From contig NZ_JAFMYV010000006.1 in NCBI RefSeq assembly GCF_017353185.1, positions 62,001 through 126,000 on the forward strand: 64,000 nucleotides of DNA. Direction: 5' to 3'. How positions within the stretch are numbered: position 1 is the first letter of the stretch; each line of letters opens with the position of its first letter. Shown piece after piece: positions 57,060 through 64,000 of the stretch. The position numbers and the translations under genes were made by a program. This DNA comes from Fibrella rubiginis (lineage in GTDB: Bacteria; Bacteroidota; Bacteroidia; Cytophagales; Spirosomataceae). The notes below the pieces were generated by a model. That model had not been told where the DNA came from, searched no databases, and saw nothing but the letters and a program-made list of their open reading frames with translations.

Positions 57060-59680
57060 CGCCCCTACCCAAGCCCCCGCGCCTGGCCGACCGACTGTTG
57101 GAATGGCTGGTGGCCCCGCACCGGCTGGAAGCCATTCAGGGCGACCTCCACGAAGAATTTGCCTATCAGGTTGGGCGGGTGGGTTTGCGCCGGGCGCAGT
57201 GGCGCTACTGGCGCGACCTCCTGGGCTTTGCGCGGCCCTGGGCCGTCAAACGCCTGCCTACTGATTATTCGTCACCGTTTTTTCTTCATCCCGACATGCT
57301 CAGCAACTACCTCAAAATCGCCTGGCGGAATCTGGTTCGCCAAAAATTGTATAGCCTCATTAACCTCTGCGGGCTGGCACTGGGCCTGGCAGCGTCGGTG
57401 CTGATTTTGCTTTGGGTGCAAAACGAACTGAGCTTCGACAGCTACCACCGCAAGGCCAATACCACCTACCGCGTCACCAATACGCTGAAAGTATCGGGAG
57501 AACCCTGGATCTGGTCCAGTTCGCCGCTGGTACTGGGTGATCTGGCCCAACGCCAGATTCCGGATGTAGAACGCATCACCCGGTTCAAGAAACCGTGGCA
57601 ACCGATCAATTTTCGGGTGCACGATGACATTTTCTCCGAAGAGAATAGTGCCTTTATCGACTCAACCTGGTTTGCCTGTTTCGACTACGAGTTTCTGGCG
57701 GGCAGCGCCACCCACGCCCTCGACGAGCCGGGGAGCGTTATCCTGACCGAAAACAAGGCCCGCACCTGGTTTGGCGATCCGCAAACCGCCGTGGGCAAGA
57801 CCGTGCTGATGGATACTACCCTGCTTACGGTGCAGGCCGTAGTGCGCAATAACCGGCCTAATTCCAGCTTCCGCTACGATGTGCTGGTGCCCATTGCCGC
57901 TTCATTCAAATCGGCCGCTGACCGCAAAAATGACCTGGACTGGAACAACTTCAACTACCAGTTATTTCTGCAGCTCAAACCGGGCACGTCGACGGCCAAA
58001 ATAGGGCAACAGCTTACCCAGTTCTACCGGGCCTACAAGAAAGACTCTACCCTCACAGCCAGTCTATTACCCCTCAAATTCATCCATTTCGAGACCTCGT
58101 TTCAGAACGATGAGTTGCCCAAGGGTAGCCGCAACACAGTCTGGATGCTGGGGTTGGTAGGCCTGGTTATCCTTATCATTGCCAGCATCAACTACGTGAA
58201 TTTATCAACGGCCCTGGCCAGTCAGCGGGCTAAAGAAGTGGGCGTCAAAAAGATTATTGGCGCGGGGCGGGGGGCCTTGTTTGGCCAGTTTCTGATTGAG
58301 TCGACCTTGCTCACGGTGCTGGCACTGGGCGTGGCGCTGTTGCTGATTTGGCTAAGCCTGCCCCTGTTCAACGACTTTACCGAGAACCAGTTTTCCCTTG
58401 ACCTGGGCAATGGTACGCTTTGGCTGCTGCTGTTGGGTAGTGTGGTGGCAACGGTGGTATTGTCGGGGGTTTATCCGGCGGCGTTACTGTCATCGCTGCT
58501 GCCGGTGAAGGTATTGAAGGGAGGCAACGTGCTGAGTTTGAGTAACGCCAAGTTCAGGCAGGGGCTGGTGGTCACGCAATTTGCAGCGTCTATAATACTG
58601 ATAATCAGCACGATGATCATTTTTCAACAGCTGCGCTTCGTGCAAAGCAAGGACCCCGGCTACCAGCGCGACCATGTATTTTGCCTGCAGCTTCCCTTCA
58701 GCAAAATGATGTCTGGTACCCGCGCCATTGATGTAATGAAGCGGCAACTGCGCGAGTTGAGTGGCGTGGCAGCTGTGACGTCGGCCAATCAGCCTATTGT
58801 CAACAACATGAGTAGCCACAGTGGTAGCCTGAAATGGGCCGCCAAACCCGACGACTTCACACCCGCCGTGTCTCAGTTTTCGGTCGAGCCGGAATTTCGT
58901 TCGGTATTCGACCTGAAGCTGACAGCAGGCCGCTGGTTTCGGCGCGACATGCGCCTCGACACGGCCAACGTGATTTTGAACGAAGCCGCCGTGAAATCGC
59001 TGGGGTTGAAAGCACCCGTGGTGGGGCAATGGTTTGAGTTTCAGAGCCGCCGGGGCCAGATCATCGGGGTAACGCAGGACTTCAACTTCAAGAGTCTGCA
59101 CGAAAAGATCGACCCCATGGTGCTGTTTGATGCCCCCGGCTGGCACGCCTACATCTTCACTAAAGTCAACCCCGGTGCAACGGAGCGTGTACTGGCCGAC
59201 GCCGAGCGAATCTGGAAAGCCAGCTATCCCGACAAGCCTTTCAAGTACACGTTTCTGGACGACAGCTTTGCTCAGCTTTACAAGACCGAACAAAAGGCGG
59301 GGCAGTTGTTCAACGTCTTTGCGGGCATTGCCGTGCTGATCTCCTGCCTGGGTCTCTTCGGTCTGGCTACGTTCTCTGCCGAACGCCGCCACCGCGAAAT
59401 TGGAGTACGCAAAGTACTGGGTGCCAGTGTGCAGAACATTGTGGCGCTACTCAGCAAAGACTTCCTGAAACTGGTGCTGGTGGCTATCGTGATCGCCTCG
59501 CCGCTGGCCTGGTATGCCATGAACCGATGGCTGCAAACCTTTGCTTACCACGTGGCCATGCCGTGGTGGGTCTTTGTGCTGGCGGGTCTGCTGGCGGTGG
59601 TTACGGCCCTGCTCACGATTAGTTTCCAGAGCATCCGCGCTGCCCTGACAAACCCCGTCAAGAGCCTGCGGAGTGAATAA
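57056..59680 (+). CDS. Orphan double-FtsX ABC permease 17 with permease prefix domain
   Basis: An 874-residue permease. The prefix (PPRLADRLLEWLVAPHRLEAIQGDLHEEF) spans about 1-75; the start motif MLSNYLKIAWRNL is at about 81. The core differs from permease 16: TM1 CGLALGLAASVLILLWVQNELSFD, TM2 IIASINYVNLSTALASQ, first coupling motif QRAKEVGVKKIIGAGRG with VKK as in permease 5, second RHREIGVRKVLGASVQN, where H replaces the usual T and R the K. The tail is TNPVKSLRSE. Overlap with the PadR gene and the shared cassette K make a tight two-gene unit. Confidence 0.9.
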   Translation: MTPLPKPPRLADRLLEWLVAPHRLEAIQGDLHEEFAYQVGRVGLRRAQWRYWRDLLGFARPWAVKRLPTDYSSPFFLHPDMLSNYLKIAWRNLVRQKLYSLINLCGLALGLAASVLILLWVQNELSFDSYHRKANTTYRVTNTLKVSGEPWIWSSSPLVLGDLAQRQIPDVERITRFKKPWQPINFRVHDDIFSEENSAFIDSTWFACFDYEFLAGSATHALDEPGSVILTENKARTWFGDPQTAVGKTVLMDTTLLTVQAVVRNNRPNSSFRYDVLVPIAASFKSAADRKNDLDWNNFNYQLFLQLKPGTSTAKIGQQLTQFYRAYKKDSTLTASLLPLKFIHFETSFQNDELPKGSRNTVWMLGLVGLVILIIASINYVNLSTALASQRAKEVGVKKIIGAGRGALFGQFLIESTLLTVLALGVALLLIWLSLPLFNDFTENQFSLDLGNGTLWLLLLGSVVATVVLSGVYPAALLSSLLPVKVLKGGNVLSLSNAKFRQGLVVTQFAASIILIISTMIIFQQLRFVQSKDPGYQRDHVFCLQLPFSKMMSGTRAIDVMKRQLRELSGVAAVTSANQPIVNNMSSHSGSLKWAAKPDDFTPAVSQFSVEPEFRSVFDLKLTAGRWFRRDMRLDTANVILNEAAVKSLGLKAPVVGQWFEFQSRRGQIIGVTQDFNFKSLHEKIDPMVLFDAPGWHAYIFTKVNPGATERVLADAERIWKASYPDKPFKYTFLDDSFAQLYKTEQKAGQLFNVFAGIAVLISCLGLFGLATFSAERRHREIGVRKVLGASVQNIVALLSKDFLKLVLVAIVIASPLAWYAMNRWLQTFAYHVAMPWWVFVLAGLLAVVTALLTISFQSIRAALTNPVKSLRSE

Positions 59681-59834
59681 TAAACCTGTCAGGCTTTTTT
59701 CAACCTCATAGGTTTACTACCGCGTCCCGAAACAGCCCTAATACGGGCTGTTTTGCCTTATTCCAATTTCAGCACAGCCGGGCCAGGCTTCGTAATCCGG
59801 TTCTGATTTTCAGCCCGATAAGTCGTACCATTTC

Positions 59835-59928
59835 GGACGAAATCCTGTCCATTTTCGGACATCATTTGGTCGGTTTAAGGCCGTTTCTCGCCAGGAAACG
59901 GCCTTTTTTGTGCTGGCACGGCTGTTGA
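59835..59928 (+). promoter_or_regulatory. sigma54-like cassette L
   Basis: Half-sites GGACG (59835-59839), TGTCC (59846-59850) and GGACA (59857-59861), 6-base gaps. -24/-12 element CTGGCACG-N4-TTGA at 59913-59928, GG at 59915. Site-to-GG distance 54 bp. The start codon is 104 nt away, more than in any other cassette, because of an inserted inverted repeat. Confidence 0.76.
59877..59909 (+). terminator. 11-bp hairpin with T6 inside cassette L
   Basis: AAGGCCGTTTC (59877-59887) pairs with GAAACGGCCTT (59895-59905), then further T. It is nearly the same as the hairpin of cassette G. Confidence 0.7.
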
Positions 59929-59948
59929 GCCTGATCATGAGAAACAAG

Positions 59949-60027
59949 AGATGAGCAGTAAGAGACAAGATTCCCCTGGAAACGTTTTGTCTCTAGCCTC
60001 TTAAATCTTGTCTCTTACTGCTCATCT
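59949..60027. repeat. 24-bp perfect inverted repeat in a permease leader
   Basis: Bases 59949-59972 and 60004-60027 are exact reverse complements around 31 nt, and the right arm ends 4 nt before the ATG at 60032. Internal TTGTCTCT repeats allow alternative pairings. No T-run follows. It lies downstream of the promoter, so it would be in the 5' untranslated mRNA. Confidence 0.75.
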
Positions 60028-60031
60028 GACC

Positions 60032-62431
60032 ATGCTCCACAATTACATCAAAATAGCCCTGCGGAACCTGCGTCGCTCGCCGCTCTACAGCCTGCTTAAC
60101 ATGGGTGGACTGGCCCTGGGCATGGCCTGTTGCCTGCTCATTGCGCTCTACGTACACGACGAGTGGAGCTATGATCGTTTCCACGCCAACTACCCGCACA
60201 TTTATCGGCTCTGGGAAAAACAGAAACAGGCCGACGGCCTCTTCGACGTGGCCGTGACGCCGGGTCCACTGGCGCCTGCGCTGGCCAGAGATTTTCCCGA
60301 AGTGGTGCAGACCACCCGCGTGGGGCGCTGGGGCGGGGTGTTGACCCAGGGGAAGCAATCACTGGAGGCCGAGCAGATGCTGATTGTCGACCCCACGTTC
60401 TTTAGCCTGTTTAGCTTCCCGATGCGGCTGGGCAACGCCAAAACGGTTTTCCGGAACCCTGATGAAGTTATCTTCAGTGAAGCCATGGCTGAGCGCTTTT
60501 TCGGCTCAACCTGGCAAAAACAGTCGTTGGTGGGTCAGGTAATCACCTTCAACGGAAAGGATAATCTGACCCTGGTGGGCATTGTTCAAAATTCACCCAG
60601 CCGGTCACACATACAGTTCGACGTACTGTTGCCCTACAAATGGCTGGAGCAAAACGACGAATGGAGCAAAAAGTGGAACAGCAACAGCTACCATACCTAC
60701 GTACAGCTGCGGGCAGAGGCAACAGGCGCACCCATCAATCCAGCGGCCTTCGCCGACAAAATCAGGAACGTGCTGAAACGGTATGATAATGGCAACGACA
60801 AACAACTTTTCCTGCAACCCCTGGCCGACATTTACCTGCGTTCTACCTTTTCGTTTGAGAGCGACTGGGGCAAGCGCAGCAGCATTGGTTATGTGCGCAT
60901 GTTCATCGCCGTGGGTTTGATTGTGCTGCTCATTGCCATCGTCAACTTCATCAATTTGGCCACGGCGCGCGCCTCACAGCGGGCCAAAGAAGTGGGCGTA
61001 CGCAAAGTGGTGGGTGCGCAACGGGGGGCATTGGTAGGGCAGTTTCTGGGCGAAGCCGCGCTGGTGACGGCTGTGGCCGTGGGGCTCTCGCCGTTGCTGG
61101 CCGAAGTCTTTTTGCCCCTCTTCAACGACATCGCCGCCAAGACCCTGACCATTCCCTACCAGCTGCCCATTTTCTGGGGCATCCTGCTGGGTATCCTGTT
61201 ACTGGTGAGCCTGTTGGCGGGAGTTTATCCGGCATTTGTATTGTCGTCATTTAAGCCGGTCCGGGTGTTGAAAGGAGCCATGGTGGGGCACTCGGGGCGT
61301 GGCTTTCGGCAGGGGCTGGTGGTGGGGCAGTTTGCCCTGGCAACGGCCTTAATCATTGGCACGCTGGTCATTTACAGACAGTTATCGTTTATCCAGAACG
61401 CCCGGCTCGGTTTCGATAAATCACAGCTGCTCTACGTCCGGCTCAAAGGCGACCTCAAATTCAATGCACTGGCTTTCCGCGATCAGGTTCGGCAGTTGCC
61501 CGGCGTAGCGCAGGTTGCCGTAGCCACCGGCAACCTGGTCGACATTGCCAATTCGGGTAACGTTGAATGGGAAGGGCAGGCACCCAAAGACGAATTTCTG
61601 ATCACAAACCTGAATGTAGACCAGGGATTCATGGCCACTACGGGCATGTCGCTGGCGGCGGGGCGGAACTTCTCGGCGCAAATCCCCGCCGACACCTCGC
61701 GGGTGTTGGGGGCCTATATGATCAACGAAACGGCGGCCAAACGGATGGGCTACACAGCCACCTCGGCACTGGGCAAGCAGGTAAAGTTTTGGGGAATAAC
61801 CGGTAAGATCGTGGGTGTGCTGCGTGACTTTCATTTCCGGCCTCTGCGGGTGGCTATCGAGCCGTTTATTTTTCGGTTTCAGCCCACCAACCCCTATTTC
61901 AACCTGCTGGTGAAAACCCGGCCCACCCACCTGCCACGCACCCTGGCTGCGCTCTCAAACGTCTACAAAAAAGCTGACCCGGCCAATCCACTCTCCTACG
62001 GCTTTGTGGATCAGGACCTCGACGCGCAATACCGTTCTGAGCAGCGCACAGGGCGCGTTATTCTCTATTTCTCAGTGCTGGCTATCCTGATTTCGTGCCT
62101 GGGTCTGTTTGGACTGGCGGCCTTTACCGCCGAAATCCGCACGAAAGAAATCGGCGTGCGCAAGGTGCTGGGAGCGTCGGTGGGTAGCATTGTGGCGCTG
62201 CTCAGTGGCGATTTTCTGAAGCTGGTGGTGGTGGCTATTTTGGTCGCTTCGCCGCTGGCGTGGTGGGGCATGAATACCTGGCTACAGGCATTTGCCTACA
62301 AGATCACCATCAGCTGGGGCATCTTTGCCGGGGCGGGCGCACTGGCAGTGGGTATTGCCCTGCTCACGGTGAGCTTCCAGAGCGTCAAAGCCGCCGTGGC
62401 TGACCCGGTAAAGAGTTTGCGGAGCGAGTAA
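60032..62431 (+). CDS. Orphan double-FtsX ABC permease 18
   Basis: A 799-residue permease; the start at MLHNYIKIALRNL is chosen over 60008, which lies within the inverted repeat. TM1 is GGLALGMACCLLIALYVHDEWSYD; TM2 reads LLIAIVNFINLATARA; coupling motifs are QRAKEVGVRKVVGAQR (about 317) and RTKEIGVRKVLGASVGS (about 703), preceded by TAEIRTKE instead of TAEQRTKE. TM7 follows LLSGDFLKLV. The tail is AVADPVKSLRSE, with D for N. It is the first gene of an operon with a small cytosolic protein and permease 19. Confidence 0.9.
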   Translation: MLHNYIKIALRNLRRSPLYSLLNMGGLALGMACCLLIALYVHDEWSYDRFHANYPHIYRLWEKQKQADGLFDVAVTPGPLAPALARDFPEVVQTTRVGRWGGVLTQGKQSLEAEQMLIVDPTFFSLFSFPMRLGNAKTVFRNPDEVIFSEAMAERFFGSTWQKQSLVGQVITFNGKDNLTLVGIVQNSPSRSHIQFDVLLPYKWLEQNDEWSKKWNSNSYHTYVQLRAEATGAPINPAAFADKIRNVLKRYDNGNDKQLFLQPLADIYLRSTFSFESDWGKRSSIGYVRMFIAVGLIVLLIAIVNFINLATARASQRAKEVGVRKVVGAQRGALVGQFLGEAALVTAVAVGLSPLLAEVFLPLFNDIAAKTLTIPYQLPIFWGILLGILLLVSLLAGVYPAFVLSSFKPVRVLKGAMVGHSGRGFRQGLVVGQFALATALIIGTLVIYRQLSFIQNARLGFDKSQLLYVRLKGDLKFNALAFRDQVRQLPGVAQVAVATGNLVDIANSGNVEWEGQAPKDEFLITNLNVDQGFMATTGMSLAAGRNFSAQIPADTSRVLGAYMINETAAKRMGYTATSALGKQVKFWGITGKIVGVLRDFHFRPLRVAIEPFIFRFQPTNPYFNLLVKTRPTHLPRTLAALSNVYKKADPANPLSYGFVDQDLDAQYRSEQRTGRVILYFSVLAILISCLGLFGLAAFTAEIRTKEIGVRKVLGASVGSIVALLSGDFLKLVVVAILVASPLAWWGMNTWLQAFAYKITISWGIFAGAGALAVGIALLTVSFQSVKAAVADPVKSLRSE

Positions 62432-62444
62432 ACCCTAAACAACT

Positions 62445-62738
62445 ATGTCCTACATCGCTATTCCTATCCCCAACATTCCTGGTAAGCAGGAAATTGAGAT
62501 TGAGGTGAGTATCAACGGGCAAAAGCAGGCCCTGCACTACCGCGTCGAGCTGTTTTACTGGGCCGACTGCCGGACCGCAACTTTTGACCGCGTAGCGTGC
62601 ATCCGCGAAATGTTATCGGGCTATGACCAGGACTGGTCGCTCTACTACATTGGCGAACCCACCGACGATTTTGTGCCCATCACCTTCGTGCGCAAGGAAG
62701 ACCTTACCATTCAACGCCACCTGCGCCAGCTGGCCTAA
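62445..62738 (+). CDS. Small cytosolic protein, unknown
   Basis: A 97-residue protein without signal peptide or TM: MSYIAIPIPNIPGKQEIEIEVSINGQKQALHYRVE is a likely beta-hairpin region, followed by ELFYWADC, a helix (FDRVACIREMLSGYD) and a beta strand (WSLYYIGEP). It has two Cys. It starts 13 nt after permease 18 and stops 21 nt before permease 19, so it is co-transcribed with them. I do not recognise the family; it is the only cytoplasmic accessory candidate in a permease operon here other than the PadR proteins. Confidence 0.7.
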   Translation: MSYIAIPIPNIPGKQEIEIEVSINGQKQALHYRVELFYWADCRTATFDRVACIREMLSGYDQDWSLYYIGEPTDDFVPITFVRKEDLTIQRHLRQLA

Positions 62739-62759
62739 ATTTTTACCATACTATACGTT

Positions 62760-64000
62760 ATGCTTCGAAACTACATAACCATCGCCCTGCGTAACCTGCG
62801 CAAAAACCAGGCATATGCCCTTATCAATATCACGGGCCTGGGGCTGGGTGTTGGCTGTGCGCTACTACTATTTGCCCTGGTGCGCTACCATTTTCAGACC
62901 GACCGGCACCACGCCAGGTTTGACCGCATTTACCGGATTACGACGCTGTTTAATCTGCCCGACGGCGCATTCCATACCCCCGGCGTACCAATGGTTTTTG
63001 GCAAGACCCTCCGCACCGATTACCCCGACATAGAACAGGTAGCCATGCTCGACGAGTGGGAAGACCCCATGGTGGCCGTGGCGGCAGGCGGGCAGGTCGA
63101 CAGGAAGTTTAAAGACAGTCATACGAAAGGTGCTTTTGTCGAACCCGCCTACTTCAACCTGTTCGACTACACCTGGCTGTCGGGTGGCCCTGCCGACCTG
63201 AATCAGCCGGGCACGGTGGTGCTGGAAGCCAAGCTGGCCAAGCGGTATTTTGGCACGACAAACGCCGTGGGCAAGACCCTCAAACTCGACGCCCGCTACC
63301 CCGTTCGGGTGGTCGGTGTCTTTGCCGACTACCGCGACAACACGGACTTTGGCTACACTATTATGCCTTCCTGGGCATCCTGGGAGGGTATGCACGGCCA
63401 GAAGATGCTCGACGATTTCAACAATATCAACAGCAGCACCCTCTGCTTTGTCCTGCTCAATAACCGCTTTACCGCTGCCAACTGGGCGCAGCAGATGTTG
63501 ACGTTCGTGAAAAAACACAAGAACGCTGAAGGGGCCGCCGTTACACGCTGGTCCATGCAACCCCTGGCCGACGTTCACTTCTCGACCGAACATGGTGGGG
63601 TAAGCCGGGGGCTACTGGCGTCGTTGTTCGCCATTGGCTTGCTGCTGATTGGTACGGCCTGCATCAACTTTGTGAACCTGGCTACAGCGCAGGCGCTGAA
63701 CCGGTCGCGTGAGGTAGGCGTGCGGAAAGTGCTGGGCAGCACGCGGGGGCAGTTATTTAGTCAGTTTTTGGGCGAAACTACGGTGATTGTATTACTGGCT
63801 ACGGCGGCAGGACTGCTCATTTTCAGCTACGGGTTGCAACTGACACAAACCTATTTGCACGGCGCATTCAGGTTTACCTTCTACTTTGAACCCGCGCTTA
63901 TAGCCTGGCTGGGCCTGATTCTGCTGGGTGTGGTGCTGCTGGCGGGGCTATACCCGGCGCTGGTGCTGGCGGGTTTCAAGCCTGTGGTAGCGCTGGCGGG
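62760..64000 (+). CDS. Orphan double-FtsX ABC permease 19 (truncated by window edge)
   Basis: 413 codons are visible, starting MLRNYITIALRNLRKNQAY and still open at the right edge. TM1 is TGLGLGVGCALLLFALVRYHF; first periplasmic core about 45-280; TM2 FAIGLLLIGTACINFVNLATAQA (about 290-312); coupling motif LNRSREVGVRKVLGSTRGQL (about 315-334); TM3 and TM4 follow, ending ...GLYPALVLAGFKPVVAL, where the next TM should begin. The second half lies outside the window. It appears to be the third gene of the operon behind cassette L. Confidence 0.88.
   Translation, partial: MLRNYITIALRNLRKNQAYALINITGLGLGVGCALLLFALVRYHFQTDRHHARFDRIYRITTLFNLPDGAFHTPGVPMVFGKTLRTDYPDIEQVAMLDEWEDPMVAVAAGGQVDRKFKDSHTKGAFVEPAYFNLFDYTWLSGGPADLNQPGTVVLEAKLAKRYFGTTNAVGKTLKLDARYPVRVVGVFADYRDNTDFGYTIMPSWASWEGMHGQKMLDDFNNINSSTLCFVLLNNRFTAANWAQQMLTFVKKHKNAEGAAVTRWSMQPLADVHFSTEHGGVSRGLLASLFAIGLLLIGTACINFVNLATAQALNRSREVGVRKVLGSTRGQLFSQFLGETTVIVLLATAAGLLIFSYGLQLTQTYLHGAFRFTFYFEPALIAWLGLILLGVVLLAGLYPALVLAGFKPVVALA

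Noticed and set aside
14..59928. Cassettes as copies of a mobile element (MITE) or as CRISPR-like repeats
   Set aside because: They occur only upstream of permease units in the matching orientation, have no terminal repeats or target duplications, and the sequence between motifs differs. Spacers and repeats of a CRISPR array are absent.
510..62431. A hidden ABC ATPase, HlyD adaptor or TolC among the frames
   Set aside because: No Walker A (GxxGxGKS/T), LSGGQ, or adaptor/outer-membrane barrel pattern seen in any frame of credible length.

Overview
The window comes from a moderately GC-rich Bacteroidetes, most likely a Spirosoma-like member of the Cytophagales. The signs are a type IX secretion C-terminal domain, DUF2807/head-GIN proteins, a membrane-tethered winged-helix regulator, start codons without Shine-Dalgarno sequences, and the 800-residue double FtsX/MacB-type permeases common in that group. 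The genus is inferred.

The window is dominated by an array of orphan ABC permeases: 18 complete genes, one cut by the right edge, and one deletion remnant. Each carries two MacB/FtsX modules (one TM, a periplasmic core, three TMs; twice) and almost all end in NPVKSLRSE. No ABC ATPase, HlyD-type adaptor or TolC-type channel was seen, so any energising subunit must be encoded elsewhere, if one exists.

Layout. 1-15.8 kb: one long operon (small secreted protein, five permeases, DUF2807 protein, sixth permease). 15.9-34.4 kb: permease operons interleaved with a divergent Crp-like regulator/fatty acid hydroxylase pair and an ArsR-SRPBCC operon. 34.4-37.7 kb: a lipoprotein and a Gly/Tyr-rich exported protein. 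37.7-41.5 kb: a permease remnant facing a PadR-permease operon on the minus strand. 41.7-43.5 kb: two small exported proteins and a ToxR-like regulator. 43.6-46.8 kb: permease plus DUF2807 protein. 46.8-47.7 kb: gene remnants. 47.7-51.0 kb: a large ricin-lectin/PKD/FN3 protein with a T9SS tail. 51.0-64.0 kb: five more permeases, two of them behind PadR genes.

The most striking signal is regulatory. Twelve permease transcription units (one broken) are preceded by the same cassette. It has a helically phased upstream site built from 5-bp half-sites (core TGTCC-N6-GGACA, usually with a third half-site one turn upstream), then a hairpin often with TTTCT/AGAAA around a 5-nt loop, then a sigma54-like -24/-12 element (TTGGCAYG-N4-TTG). 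The distance from the last base of the upstream site to the -24 GG is 53-56 bp in eleven cassettes and 67 in one. This suggests a coordinated sigma54 regulon of orphan permeases under one enhancer-binding activator encoded outside the window. The architecture is read directly from sequence; the sigma54 assignment and the physiological role are inference.
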